A DNA stretch of 42,607 nt from Crocinitomicaceae bacterium (GTDB lineage Bacteria; Bacteroidota; Bacteroidia; Flavobacteriales_D; Crocinitomicaceae), in contig JAHEIL010000003.1 of NCBI GenBank assembly GCA_024639405.1, forward strand, positions 15,387-57,993, written 5' to 3'. The translations under genes were made by a program, and so were the position numbers. Under the pieces are notes generated by a model that searched no databases, was not told the origin of the DNA, and saw only the letters and a list, made by a program, of their open reading frames with translations. Below are positions 26,054 to 35,743 of the stretch, piece after piece (the stretch's first letter is position 1; the number at the start of each line of letters is the position of its first letter).

Positions 26054-27094
26054 TTTTTTTACAATGCTATCATTTAATGGTAAACGTGAAGTTGCTGCAC
26101 TTTTCTGGCTGCCAAAAACTCCTTTTTCAAACAAAAATTTACCTGTTATTGCTATCATAGCAGCATTATCCGTGCAATATTCAAACTTAGGAATAAATAC
26201 ATTCCATTGGTGTTTCTTACCTGCTTCTAGCAAAGCATTTCTTAAACCTGAATTAGCTGAAACACCTCCTGCAATTGCGATTTGATGAATGTTATGTTCC
26301 TTAGCAGCTTTTGTGATTTTTTTTAAGAGAATCTCCACCACAGATGCTTGAATGGAAGCACACAAATCGGCTTTGTTTTCTTCAATGAAATTAGGGTTTA
26401 ACTTAGTTTCTTTTTGGAGAAAATACAAAATTGATGTTTTCAATCCACTGAAACTAAAATCTAATCCTTGAATGTTTGGTTTTGCAAAGGTAAATTTAGT
26501 CGGATCGCCTTCTATTGCAAATTTATCTATTAATGGTCCTCCAGGATAAGGAAAACCAAGTAATTTCGCTGCTTTATCAAATGCTTCACCTGCTGCATCA
26601 TCAATTGTTGTTCCAATAACTTTCATCGACAAATGATCTTCAACCAATACAATTTGAGTGTGACCTCCTGAAACAGTTAAACACAAAAATGGAAAGGTTG
26701 GTTTTTCTTTTCCTTCATCATCAATAAAGTGTGCTAAAACATGACCCATCATGTGATTGACTTCCAACAACGGAACATTCATTGCCATTGAAAAAGCTTT
26801 TGCAAAAGAAGTTCCCACTACGAGCGAACCCATTAATCCTGGACCTTTTGTAAAAGCAATCGCATCAATTTCTTCTTTCGTTATTCCAGCCTTTTTCAAC
26901 GCTGCATCAACAACTGGAATAATGTTTTGTTGGTGCGCTCTACTTGCCAATTCAGGCACAACTCCTCCATACAATTCATGAATTTCTTGTCGTGCTATTA
27001 AATTTGATAGAATCGTGCTATTTTTGAGAACAGCAGCAGAAGTATCATCACACGATGATTCAATACCTAGAATTATTATGTCTTTTTGACGCAA
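26051..27094 (-). CDS. tsaD: tRNA N6-adenosine threonylcarbamoyltransferase TsaD
   Basis: The catalytic subunit that transfers the threonylcarbamoyl group to A37 of tRNAs reading ANN codons, working with TsaB, TsaE and TsaC. The ASKHA fold opens with ILGIESSCDDTSAAVL, the metal-binding HxxxH is in NHMMGHVLAHF, followed by LTVSGGHTQIVLVED and FSFSGLKTSILYF, and the C-terminal IAIAGGVSANSGLR and YCTDNAAMIAITG. No ATG exists near the fold's start. The frame continues to a TTG at 27133, but I prefer the TTG at 27094 (fMet-RQKDIIILGIESS, 347 residues, normal length). The longer form would lie upstream of the probable -7 box and overlap the divergent tamB start. tRNA genes lie 11 kb away but no link is implied. 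Confidence 0.93.
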   Translation of the reverse strand: MRQKDIIILGIESSCDDTSAAVLKNSTILSNLIARQEIHELYGGVVPELASRAHQQNIIPVVDAALKKAGITKEEIDAIAFTKGPGLMGSLVVGTSFAKAFSMAMNVPLLEVNHMMGHVLAHFIDDEGKEKPTFPFLCLTVSGGHTQIVLVEDHLSMKVIGTTIDDAAGEAFDKAAKLLGFPYPGGPLIDKFAIEGDPTKFTFAKPNIQGLDFSFSGLKTSILYFLQKETKLNPNFIEENKADLCASIQASVVEILLKKITKAAKEHNIHQIAIAGGVSANSGLRNALLEAGKKHQWNVFIPKFEYCTDNAAMIAITGKFLFEKGVFGSQKSAATSRLPLNDSIVKK

Positions 27095-27101
27095 GATTAT
27101 G

Positions 27102-27109
27102 TAAATTTG
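27102..27109 (+). promoter_or_regulatory. Candidate -7 box of tamB
   Basis: TAAATTTG, a perfect TAnnTTTG, 8 nt before the tamB ATG. It lies within the 23-bp tsaD-tamB gap. The nearest TTG upstream (27086-27088) is only 13 nt away, so the -33 part is weak. Confidence 0.4.
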
Positions 27110-27117
27110 TATTCTAA

Positions 27118-30100
27118 ATGACAAAAGTATCAAAAATAGTAGTAAGAATTGGTGGAATTTCCATTGAATGGATTCTTATTGCTTTTATTTTGTTTGCTTT
27201 TTTTATCAGAACAAGCATAGTTCAAACTTATTTAGCCCAAAAAGCAACAGCATATTTATCAAAAGAATTAAAAACTACGGTTAAAATAGGTAAGGTTGAC
27301 ATTACTTTTTTTAATGAAGTAGTATTGGAAGAAGTATTGCTTTTGGATAAAAATAAAGATACCTTGATTAAAATGCAAGACCTTTATTTAAAATTGGATC
27401 GCTTTGATCAACTAAAAAAGAACATCTTTTTAGCTTCAGCTTCATTGGTAAACGGAACTGTTCACTTAACACAAGATAAAAAAAATGGGGATTTTAATTT
27501 TGATTTTTTAGAAGATTATTTCGCTAATTCCGATGAATCTTCCGCAACATCTAGCAAACCATTTAAATTATTTTTAGCTGCAATTAATTTAGAGAATATT
27601 CGTTTTCGCTACGATGATTACCGATTAGAATATCAAAAATACGGAATGGACTATGACCATTTAGACATTTCAAAAATTGATTTAAATGCTACTGATTTAA
27701 AAATAATTGATGGCGTGATATATGGAAATATAAAACACATCAAAGCATCGGAACGTTGTGGTTTTGAATTAAATCATTTTGAAGGAATCGCAAAGGTTTC
27801 CGCTGAAGGTATTGTTGTCGATCAAGTAAAAATAAAAACGCCTAAATCGTTGGTTTTTGCTCCCAAAGTACATCTATTATATGATGAATATGCTGACATT
27901 CTTGATTTTGTAGACAGTGTAACTTTTGACTCCAAACTTGCAAAAAGTATTGTTTCAATGAAAGACATTTCATACTTCGCAGATGATTTAGAAGGCATGG
28001 ATGAAATGGTTACTGTTAGTGGCGTTGTAACGAAAAAAGTTAAGGACTTGAGAATTGAAAAATTGAACTTGAAATTTGGTAATAATTCTCATGTGAAAGG
28101 AACAGTTAATCTACCTGATTTTGACAACTTTAGCAGCTCATTCTTAAATCAAAAAATTGATTATGCTTATTTAGATTTAGCGGATATAGAAAGAATAAAT
28201 TTACCGAAATTTTCAGTTAATAAGCATTTTAAATTGGACGAGTATTTAAAACGGTTTAAGTACATACAAGCAACTGATTTACGTTTAGATGGTTACGAGT
28301 CTCAATTTGTAATAGCAGCAGACAAAATAAAAACAGGATTGGGTAGCGTTTATCTTGACAATGGTGTTATGTTTACCCAAAACAAAGCTAATAACTCCTA
28401 CATCTTCGAACGATCACAAGCGAGTGAATACGATGTGAAAATCGAGCAGTTTGACTTAAAACAATTTCTGGATGATTCGGATTTTGGAATGGTAGATGGG
28501 ACGTTCTTTTTATCAGGAGAAGCCTTTTCGTTGAATGATATTCATTTCAATCAAATGGAAGGAAACATGAACCATTTTGACTACATGAATTATGCCTACA
28601 AAGATATTTTCATCGAACAAGGAAGTTTTATAGATAATGTGTTTACAGCAAAAATTGAGGTAAAAGATGATAATCTGGCTTTAACATATGATGGGTTTAT
28701 TGATTTTAACGAAAATCAACACATGCTTTTTACAGTTGATATTTCAAAGGCGTTGCTGCATAATTTGAATATTTCATTGAATGAAAAATCCAGTTTAACA
28801 TCAAGTTTTACAGTAGATATAGTTGGAAATAGCAGTAATTCTATGTCGGGTGACATTACAATGAACGGAATTATTTACAAAGAAGCTGGTAAAACTATTA
28901 CGATTCCAAAACTCAACATCGCTGTTAACAGGGGTGAAAAAGAAGATATCTTTTCAATAAAAAGTCAATTAGCCGATTTAAACATTCGTGGAAAAATAGA
29001 CTTTCAAACCTTGGTTGCGGATTTCACGAATCAGTTTGAAAAAGTCGTACCTTCCATTTTTCCGAAAAAAGCACAGTTGAGAGAAAAACAACGTAAAGCT
29101 TCAAAAAGTAAGTTTAATTACCAGCTAAAAACCTACGATTTAGACGATTTTTGTGCGATTTTTGTCCCTGACTTGCGGGTATCACCACAAACAGAATTAT
29201 CTGGTCATTTTGATGCACCAGCCTCTACTTTTTCTATGCAATTAAATGCAAAAGACATTCGTTACCAAAACTTAAAATTTAACACAATCGATTTAAAACA
29301 ATCAATCAAAGAAAATCAAATTAGTGCTTTGTATACTGTTAAGCATTTTTCTTTGAGTGATTCTGTCAGTTTTGACGATGTACAATTTTCAACGTTTGGT
29401 CAAAACAACATCCTAAATTCTACATTAACATGGGACACAGGTACGCAAAATGATTCAAAAATTTATTGGGAAACTACAGTTTTAGACAACAAAAATGTCG
29501 TTTTCAATGTTTCCCCATCCTACTTTAGTGTCAACGAAAAAAGATGGGAAACAGAAAATGAAGCAACAATTTCTATCTCTGAATACACGGTTAGTGCATC
29601 AAAACTGAAATTAAAACGCAACAAACAATTTATCAGTATTGATGGTAAATTTTCAAAGAACAATGCCGACCAAATGAATTTCAGAGTCAATGATGTCGAT
29701 TTAGATGAATTGAGTCAGTTAATTGGTTCGGATGTTAAAATGAAAGGACAAATTAATGGCTGGGGATTCCTTTCCAACCCCTATAAAAATTTATCCTACA
29801 TGGGTGATGCGATCATTGAAGACTTACACTTAAACAAGCAAGAAGTTGGAAATGTATTCATCCAATCACAATGGAGTAAAGAAGTTGGAAATGTTACTTT
29901 TAATGGCGATTTAGTACGTCGAGGAGAACAAACTTTACGCTTTGATGGTCAATATTTATTAGATAAAGAAAAAGACAACTTAGATTTTAACTTACTTTTT
30001 GATCAAACAGATCTTTCCTTCATCAATGGTTTTGTAGATTCAACCATTGTAACCAATATTCATGGCTTATTAGATGGGCGTTTAAAAGTAACCGGAAATT

Positions 30101-31737
30101 TGGATCAACCCATTTTAAATGGAGAAGTTGAATTACTAGCTGGAAATGCTAAAGTTTCAACATTAGGCGTAAATTTCGGATTAGACGGTACAATAAAAGC
30201 AGATCAATATGGTTTTTACATTGATAATATGCCAATCAATGACGAAGAAGGAAATACAGGAAAAGTAATTGGTACACTCTACCACACCAATTTTACGAAT
30301 TGGAATTACGATTTTCTTTTTGACTTAGAAACATACCCACCTACTAATCCCATTTTTAATCCTAGTGGCGCCGTTCCTTTAGAAAAATTTTTATTACTAA
30401 ATACCGCATATTCCGAAGATGAATTGTATTATGGAAAAGGTTATGGAAATGGAACAGTTGACCTTTCCGGTAATGAAGAGAATGTTAGCATTACAGTCAA
30501 CGTTGAAACAAAAAAAGGGACAACAATTAATTTCCCAATGTATGGAAATACAGAATTAACAGAAGAAGAGAAATTCTTAACCTTTAAATCTAAAACAAAA
30601 GATTCAACAGCATTTGTTCCAAAAATTGATTTTACGGGAATAGATTTAGATTTAAACTTTAAAGTGACGCCAGAGGCCAAATTGAAAATTATTTTTAATG
30701 ATCAGACAGGCGATGAAATTACAGCGACAGGTTCAGGTGATTTAAATGTAACAATTGATAATTTGGGTGATGTTGCATTAAACGGCGGATTCAATGTGAA
30801 AGAAGGGTTGTATAATTTCACGTTAGGAATCATTCGTCAACCATTTAACATCGAAGAAGGTGGGACAATTGTTTGGACGGGTGACCCATACAATGCGAAG
30901 ATCAATTTAAAATCGTTTTATACAGTAAATGCAAACTTATCAGAAATCTCTCCTGAGCAATTGCAAGGAACGAATAAAGGCGCCAATCAAAAAATAAATT
31001 GTTACTTATTACTTACAGAAGATTTAATGAAACCAACAATTGGATTCGACATTAAAGCACCAAAAGCAACCGACACAGATAGAGCTTTATTATCGAGAAT
31101 CACCAGTGATCCTGAAGAGTTAAATGGGCAATTTTTCTCCTTGTTGTTATGGAAAAAATTCAAACCATTGAAAGGAAGTATTACAAGTGGAAGTAGTTCA
31201 ACTGCAATGGATTTATTGACCAACCAAATTAATTCCATTCTATCACAAGTTTCTAAAGATTATAAATTAAATGTGAATTTGGATGCCGATGACATCACAG
31301 GCGGAAATACTGTTGCTGTAGGACTAACAAAAGGATTTTTAGATGATCGCTTGATTTTCAATGGAAGTTTTGGTGTTGAAAGCAGATCTGCAGCGACAAA
31401 TTACACAGGTAACACCTTAATCGGAAACGTGAGTTTGGAATATTTATTGAATGAAACTGGAACAATTCGCGTTAACATTTTCAATGAATCGAATGATTAT
31501 ACGATTATTCAAGAAAAAAACCTTGGGCCTTTCACGCAAGGAATTGGTATCAATTATCAGGAAGATTTCAATTCGTTCAATGATTTCAAAATGGCACAAT
31601 ATGTATTAGATTTTTTCAGAACTAAAGAAAATAAGAAAATAAAAACCAAACGTCGTTCGAATCAAAAACCTACACCTTCAATTCAAGGCATTCAGAACAA
31701 TGTAACACCTACTCCAACCAAAGGAAACAAAAAATAA
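27118..31737 (+). CDS. tamB: TamB-like translocation/assembly module protein (DUF490), very large AsmA-superfamily
   Basis: A 1539-residue protein. One N-terminal membrane anchor (about 14-36, WILIAFILFAFFIRTSIV) is followed by a very long chain of beta-type repeats and a C-terminal TamB/DUF490 domain (about 1130-1490, with the family-like GDLNVTIDNLGDVALNGGF and the closing VDLSGNEENVSITVNV region). TamB proteins span the periplasm as a long beta-groove and help phospholipids or outer-membrane proteins reach the outer membrane. The Lys/Arg- and Gln-rich tail after about residue 1490 is probably disordered. Bacteroidota TamB is usually this long. It is divergent from tsaD with only 23 bp between the two starts. 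A weak hairpin follows the stop. Confidence 0.92.
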   Translation: MTKVSKIVVRIGGISIEWILIAFILFAFFIRTSIVQTYLAQKATAYLSKELKTTVKIGKVDITFFNEVVLEEVLLLDKNKDTLIKMQDLYLKLDRFDQLKKNIFLASASLVNGTVHLTQDKKNGDFNFDFLEDYFANSDESSATSSKPFKLFLAAINLENIRFRYDDYRLEYQKYGMDYDHLDISKIDLNATDLKIIDGVIYGNIKHIKASERCGFELNHFEGIAKVSAEGIVVDQVKIKTPKSLVFAPKVHLLYDEYADILDFVDSVTFDSKLAKSIVSMKDISYFADDLEGMDEMVTVSGVVTKKVKDLRIEKLNLKFGNNSHVKGTVNLPDFDNFSSSFLNQKIDYAYLDLADIERINLPKFSVNKHFKLDEYLKRFKYIQATDLRLDGYESQFVIAADKIKTGLGSVYLDNGVMFTQNKANNSYIFERSQASEYDVKIEQFDLKQFLDDSDFGMVDGTFFLSGEAFSLNDIHFNQMEGNMNHFDYMNYAYKDIFIEQGSFIDNVFTAKIEVKDDNLALTYDGFIDFNENQHMLFTVDISKALLHNLNISLNEKSSLTSSFTVDIVGNSSNSMSGDITMNGIIYKEAGKTITIPKLNIAVNRGEKEDIFSIKSQLADLNIRGKIDFQTLVADFTNQFEKVVPSIFPKKAQLREKQRKASKSKFNYQLKTYDLDDFCAIFVPDLRVSPQTELSGHFDAPASTFSMQLNAKDIRYQNLKFNTIDLKQSIKENQISALYTVKHFSLSDSVSFDDVQFSTFGQNNILNSTLTWDTGTQNDSKIYWETTVLDNKNVVFNVSPSYFSVNEKRWETENEATISISEYTVSASKLKLKRNKQFISIDGKFSKNNADQMNFRVNDVDLDELSQLIGSDVKMKGQINGWGFLSNPYKNLSYMGDAIIEDLHLNKQEVGNVFIQSQWSKEVGNVTFNGDLVRRGEQTLRFDGQYLLDKEKDNLDFNLLFDQTDLSFINGFVDSTIVTNIHGLLDGRLKVTGNLDQPILNGEVELLAGNAKVSTLGVNFGLDGTIKADQYGFYIDNMPINDEEGNTGKVIGTLYHTNFTNWNYDFLFDLETYPPTNPIFNPSGAVPLEKFLLLNTAYSEDELYYGKGYGNGTVDLSGNEENVSITVNVETKKGTTINFPMYGNTELTEEEKFLTFKSKTKDSTAFVPKIDFTGIDLDLNFKVTPEAKLKIIFNDQTGDEITATGSGDLNVTIDNLGDVALNGGFNVKEGLYNFTLGIIRQPFNIEEGGTIVWTGDPYNAKINLKSFYTVNANLSEISPEQLQGTNKGANQKINCYLLLTEDLMKPTIGFDIKAPKATDTDRALLSRITSDPEELNGQFFSLLLWKKFKPLKGSITSGSSSTAMDLLTNQINSILSQVSKDYKLNVNLDADDITGGNTVAVGLTKGFLDDRLIFNGSFGVESRSAATNYTGNTLIGNVSLEYLLNETGTIRVNIFNESNDYTIIQEKNLGPFTQGIGINYQEDFNSFNDFKMAQYVLDFFRTKENKKIKTKRRSNQKPTPSIQGIQNNVTPTPTKGNKK
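27122..27129 (-). promoter_or_regulatory. Candidate -7 box of tsaD
   Basis: TACTTTTG on the minus strand, a perfect TAnnTTTG, overlaps the first tamB codons. It predicts a start near 27116 and a leader of about 22 nt to the TTG at 27094, supporting that tsaD start. Confidence 0.4.
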
Positions 31738-31757
31738 ACATTCACACGGTAATGTTT
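31736..31757 (+). terminator. Weak hairpin after tamB
   Basis: AAACATT (31736-31742) and AATGTTT (31751-31757) form a 7-bp AT-rich stem with an 8-nt loop, followed by GTATTTAATC rather than a clean T-run. It may be a weak terminator. Confidence 0.3.
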
Positions 31758-31850
31758 GTATTTAATCATTAAAAAGCTATTATAGATTCATTCAATTGTT
31801 TAATTTTATGCCGAAAATTGACAATGGTAACATTGTTTAAACAACATAAA

Positions 31851-33335
31851 ATGAAGAAGGTTTTAATTGCAAATAGAGGCGAGATTGCGCGAAGAGTTAT
31901 TCGAACATTGAAAAAAATGGACATTAAAAGTGTGGCTATTTACTCGGATGCTGATCGAAATGCACCACATGTTTTGGAAGCTGATGAAGCGGTTTATGTA
32001 GGCGAAAGTCCTTCTTCTGAAAGTTACTTAAAACAAGATTTAATTCTTGATTATTGCAAACAATTGAACGTTGATGCGATTCATCCAGGATACGGTTTTT
32101 TATCTGAAAATGCAGGTTTTGCGCGTAAAGTTCGTGAAGCTGGCATGAAATTAATTGGCCCTTCGCCAGAGTCGATGGAATTAATGGGTGATAAATTAAG
32201 TGCTAAACAAGCGGTTAAATCTTACAATGTACCTTTGGTTCCTGGTGTCGATTCAGCGATTACGGATATCGACGAAGCTATAAAAATTGCTGAAGAAGTT
32301 GGATACCCAATTTTAATCAAAGCTTCTGCAGGTGGTGGTGGAAAAGGAATGCGCTTAGTTGAAAAATCAGCTGATTTTAGAGAGCAAATGCGCATGGCAC
32401 AAAGTGAAGCACGTTCTTCTTTTGGAGACGACGCAGTGTTCATTGAAAAGTTTGTTACAAAGCCTCGTCACATAGAAATTCAAGTTTTTGCAGATAGTTT
32501 TGGAAACACTGTTTATTTGTTTGAACGCGAATGTTCGATTCAACGTCGCCACCAAAAAGTGATAGAAGAAGCACCAAGCGCATGCTTAACTCCAGCTTTG
32601 AGAAAAGAAATGGGTGAAGCAGCTGTAGCCGTTTGTAAAGCGTGTAATTATGAAGGTGCTGGAACCGTTGAGTTCTTAGTAGATGCAGATATGAAATTCT
32701 ATTTCTTAGAAATGAATACACGTTTGCAAGTAGAACACCCTGTTACTGAAGAAATTACAAAATTGGATTTAGTAGAATGGCAGATTCGTGTTGCACGTGG
32801 TGAGAAATTACCTAAAATGCAAGATGAATTAGCGATTCATGGTCACGCCATTGAAATACGCGTATATGCCGAAGATACTTTAAATGGATTTACACCTACA
32901 ATTGGCCGCTTGAACCGTTACCGCATTCCTACCGGTAAAAGCGTGCGTGTTGACGATGCATTTGTTGAAGGAATGGATATTCCAATTTACTATGATCCAA
33001 TGATTGCAAAATTGGTCGTTTGGGGTAAAGACAGAGCGCAAGCAATCGAACGTTCTATCAAAGCAATTAACGAATACCAAATTTCAGGATTGAAAACAAC
33101 CTTAGATTTTGGGAAATACGTCTTAAAACATCCTGCTTTTCAATCAGGTGATTTTGATACGAATTTCGTAAAGCACTACTTTGAAGATCCAACAATCATG
33201 TACGAAGCAATGGAAGAAGAAAAAGAAGCATTGCAGCATGGAATCAACCAAATTTGGGATGCAATTAAACAACGTGACAAAAAAGAATTTGCTTCAAAAT
33301 CAATTACAAGTTCTTGGAAAAACGCACGTAGTTGA
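31851..33335 (+). CDS. accC: Biotin carboxylase subunit (AccC-like)
   Basis: A 494-residue ATP-grasp enzyme that carboxylates biotin on the biotin carrier protein of an acyl-CoA carboxylase. It begins MKKVLIANRGEIARRVIRT (the family start), has the glycine-rich ATP loop KASAGGGGKGMRLV (about 156-169), IQVFADSFGNTVYLFERECS, and the catalytic EMNTRLQVEHPVTEE (about 286-300). E. coli AccC has about 450 residues, and the extra 45 or so here are an acidic/Lys-rich tail (YEAMEEEKEALQHG). The ATG at 31851 is the true start; an upstream in-frame TTG at 31818 adds residues unlike the family. There is no accB or carboxyltransferase gene nearby, so it could serve acetyl-, propionyl- or methylcrotonyl-CoA carboxylase; the symbol assumes the first. 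Confidence 0.9.
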   Translation: MKKVLIANRGEIARRVIRTLKKMDIKSVAIYSDADRNAPHVLEADEAVYVGESPSSESYLKQDLILDYCKQLNVDAIHPGYGFLSENAGFARKVREAGMKLIGPSPESMELMGDKLSAKQAVKSYNVPLVPGVDSAITDIDEAIKIAEEVGYPILIKASAGGGGKGMRLVEKSADFREQMRMAQSEARSSFGDDAVFIEKFVTKPRHIEIQVFADSFGNTVYLFERECSIQRRHQKVIEEAPSACLTPALRKEMGEAAVAVCKACNYEGAGTVEFLVDADMKFYFLEMNTRLQVEHPVTEEITKLDLVEWQIRVARGEKLPKMQDELAIHGHAIEIRVYAEDTLNGFTPTIGRLNRYRIPTGKSVRVDDAFVEGMDIPIYYDPMIAKLVVWGKDRAQAIERSIKAINEYQISGLKTTLDFGKYVLKHPAFQSGDFDTNFVKHYFEDPTIMYEAMEEEKEALQHGINQIWDAIKQRDKKEFASKSITSSWKNARS

Positions 33336-33447
33336 TCACAAAACAAAAAAAGAAATAATTAAGTATATTAAATTTACAGAAAAAAGCAAAATAAAAGCAC
33401 GAGATTTTACAAAATAGCGTTACTTTTACCGCACAAAAATTCAGGAG

Positions 33448-34659
33448 ATGAACTTACACGAATATCAAGGAAAATCAATTTTGAAAAGCTTTGGCGTTGC
33501 AATCCAAGAAGGAGTTGTCGTTGACAAAGTTGAAGATGCAGTAGCTGCAGCTAAAAAATTAACAGAAGAAACTGGTACAAGCTGGTACGTTGTTAAAGCA
33601 CAAATTCACGCAGGTGGACGAGGAAAAGGAACAATTGAAGAGACAGGTTCTCACGGTGTTGTTTTGGCAAAAGGCATCGATCAAGTTGAAGAAAAAGTTA
33701 ACGGAATTCTTGGTGGTCATTTGATGACGGCTCAAACAAACGGAAAAGCGAAAAAAGTAAACAAAGTTTTAATCGCTCAAGATGTATACTATCCTGGTGA
33801 ATCAGAAACATCAGAATTCTACATGTCTGTTTTGTTAGACCGTGAAAAAGGACGCAATGTAATCGTTTATTCTACTGAAGGTGGAATGGATATTGAGCAC
33901 GTTGCTGAGCACACACCTGAATTAATTTACAAAGAATTTATTGACCCACGTGTAGGAATCCAAGGATTTCAAGCGCGTAAAATTGCATTCAACTTAGGTT
34001 TGTCTGGTGAGGCGTTCAAACAAATGACAAAATTTGTTGTTTCTCTTTACAATGCGTACGATGGAATTGATGCTGCCATGTTTGAAATCAATCCAGTATT
34101 AAAAACTTCTGACAATAAAATCATTGCTGTAGATGCAAAAGTAACAATGGATGGAAACGGTTTATTCCGTCACCCAAATTACTTAGCAATGCGCGATAAA
34201 ACAGAAGAAGATCCAACAGAAGTTGAAGCAGATGAAGCAGGATTGAACTTCGTAAAACTAGACGGAAACGTTGGTTGTATGGTAAATGGTGCTGGTTTAG
34301 CGATGGCTACTATGGACATCATTAAGTTATCAGGTGGAAATCCAGCTAACTTCTTGGACGTAGGTGGTACTGCAAATGCAGAACGTGTTGAAAAAGCATT
34401 CCACATTATTTTAAAAGATCCAAATGTAAAAGCAATATTAATTAACATCTTTGGAGGAATCGTTCGTTGTGACCGTGTTGCTCAAGGTGTTGTTGATGCA
34501 TACAAAAACATGGGATCTATTCCAGTTCCAATCATCGTTCGTTTACAAGGAACAAATGCTGTTGAAGCAAAACGTTTGATCGATGAATCTGGATTGAATG
34601 TTCACTCTGCTGTCTTATTACAAGAAGCAGCTGATAAAGTAAAAGAAGTATTGGCGTAA
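33448..34659 (+). CDS. sucC: Succinyl-CoA ligase (ADP-forming) subunit beta
   Basis: A 403-residue ATP-grasp subunit of the TCA-cycle enzyme that makes ATP from succinyl-CoA. The N-terminal MNLHEYQGKSILKSFGVAI is the family signature, VKAQIHAGGRGKG the ATP-binding loop (about 49-61), FEINPVLKT and DAKVTMDGNG the metal/substrate loops, and NFLDVGGTANAERV with NIFGGIVRCD the C-terminal CoA-ligase domain. Length is normal. The sucD partner is not adjacent; in many Flavobacteriales the two are unlinked. It is alone between accC and a strong terminator. TACTTTTA at 33421, one base off the -7 consensus, may be its promoter. Confidence 0.97.
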   Translation: MNLHEYQGKSILKSFGVAIQEGVVVDKVEDAVAAAKKLTEETGTSWYVVKAQIHAGGRGKGTIEETGSHGVVLAKGIDQVEEKVNGILGGHLMTAQTNGKAKKVNKVLIAQDVYYPGESETSEFYMSVLLDREKGRNVIVYSTEGGMDIEHVAEHTPELIYKEFIDPRVGIQGFQARKIAFNLGLSGEAFKQMTKFVVSLYNAYDGIDAAMFEINPVLKTSDNKIIAVDAKVTMDGNGLFRHPNYLAMRDKTEEDPTEVEADEAGLNFVKLDGNVGCMVNGAGLAMATMDIIKLSGGNPANFLDVGGTANAERVEKAFHIILKDPNVKAILINIFGGIVRCDRVAQGVVDAYKNMGSIPVPIIVRLQGTNAVEAKRLIDESGLNVHSAVLLQEAADKVKEVLA

Positions 34660-34678
34660 GTCAAATCCTATAACTTTG

Positions 34679-34713
34679 AAAAGCGCAAGATTTATTTCTT
34701 GCGCTTTTTTTTT
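34679..34713 (+). terminator. Strong intrinsic terminator of sucC
   Basis: AAAAGCGCAAGA (34679-34690) and TCTTGCGCTTTT (34697-34708) form a 12-bp stem with a 6-nt loop, followed by five more T's. Confidence 0.93.
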
Positions 34714-34738
34714 ACCTTTATCAAAATAACGCTTTTAA

Positions 34739-35689
34739 ATGAAATACATAATTATTGGGTTCATTTGCATCCTTCAAGCTACAATTTCAGCACAGAATTA
34801 CTTTCCCATTCCAGAAACAAATACGGTCTGGATTCAAGCCTCCTTTTTGTATTCTGTAAATGGTCACGAACACAGTACAATTACGAATCCTATTTCATTT
34901 GGCCAAGACACAACGATGAATAATCAGACGTATCATACGCTTGTTGGACATGAAATTACTGAATGGGTGGATGGATTTGGTAATCCACAAAACTATGCAA
35001 CTGGAACATACACAACTGAGGGCTATCGCTTTTATTTCAGACAAGATGTTCCAGCTAAAAAAGTATATACATTCAGAAACAATCAAGACACCTTGTTGTA
35101 TGATTTCAATCTTTCCGTTGGTCAAGTTTATCCTGCAACTGCAACGAATAGCTTATATCCGAATTTAAAAGTGATGCAGGAAGACTCTATTCTTTTATTA
35201 GACGGACTTTATCATAAACGTTGGCAACTAGGAACAAATTCGTTAGATTCTGGATACATTTCAATCATAGAAGGTGTTGGGGCTACTTCAGGTTTCAGCT
35301 TAGACTTTTATCCTCAATTTGAACAAACAAGTGCCCTATTGTGCATGCGAACTTTCAGTGCTTATCTCTACGAAAACTGGAATTTTACCGGTTTAATTCC
35401 TCCAAAATATTCGGAATACTGCGACGCTAACTTAGGATTTGAAAAAATTGGACCAAACAATCATACTTTTGAAGTTTATCCAAATCCAGTCAATGAAGTA
35501 TTGAATCTAAATTCAACCATAAACAAGAGTGAAAACGTAAGTATAAAACTATATACAATCGATGGATTGGAAGTAATAAAGGATCAAAAAGTCGCACTAC
35601 CTGCTAAAATCGACGTTACTTACTTACAAAAAGGAATCTATATTATAATTATAAATGACGAACAGTTTATTAAATTCATAAAAGAATAG
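34739..35689 (+). CDS. T9SS type A sorting-domain secreted protein, unknown function
   Basis: A 316-residue secreted protein. The signal peptide is 1-18 (ends TISA). The middle (about 20-235) is beta-rich with many Tyr, Asn and Thr residues and no enzyme motif I recognise. The last 80 residues are a type A T9SS C-terminal domain: FEVYPNPVNEVLNLNST, then a strand ending GLEVIKDQ, then YLQKGIYIIII and KFIKE. T9SS moves such proteins across the outer membrane and removes or anchors the domain. It is probably a surface or released protein. Likely single-gene transcription unit: strong terminators precede and follow it. TACCTTTA at 34713-34720, one base off the -7 consensus, may drive it. Confidence 0.88.
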   Translation: MKYIIIGFICILQATISAQNYFPIPETNTVWIQASFLYSVNGHEHSTITNPISFGQDTTMNNQTYHTLVGHEITEWVDGFGNPQNYATGTYTTEGYRFYFRQDVPAKKVYTFRNNQDTLLYDFNLSVGQVYPATATNSLYPNLKVMQEDSILLLDGLYHKRWQLGTNSLDSGYISIIEGVGATSGFSLDFYPQFEQTSALLCMRTFSAYLYENWNFTGLIPPKYSEYCDANLGFEKIGPNNHTFEVYPNPVNEVLNLNSTINKSENVSIKLYTIDGLEVIKDQKVALPAKIDVTYLQKGIYIIIINDEQFIKFIKE

Positions 35690-35693
35690 GCAC

Positions 35694-35724
35694 AAAAAAA
35701 CCGATGAATACATTCACCGGTTTT
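35694..35724. terminator. Bidirectional terminator between convergent T9SS genes
   Basis: AAAACCG (35697-35703) pairs with CGGTTTT (35718-35724), and TGAA with TTCA inside, with one A-C mismatch. A's precede and T's follow, so it can serve both convergent genes. Confidence 0.85.
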
Positions 35725-35743
35725 CATTCGTTCATTGAAAAAA

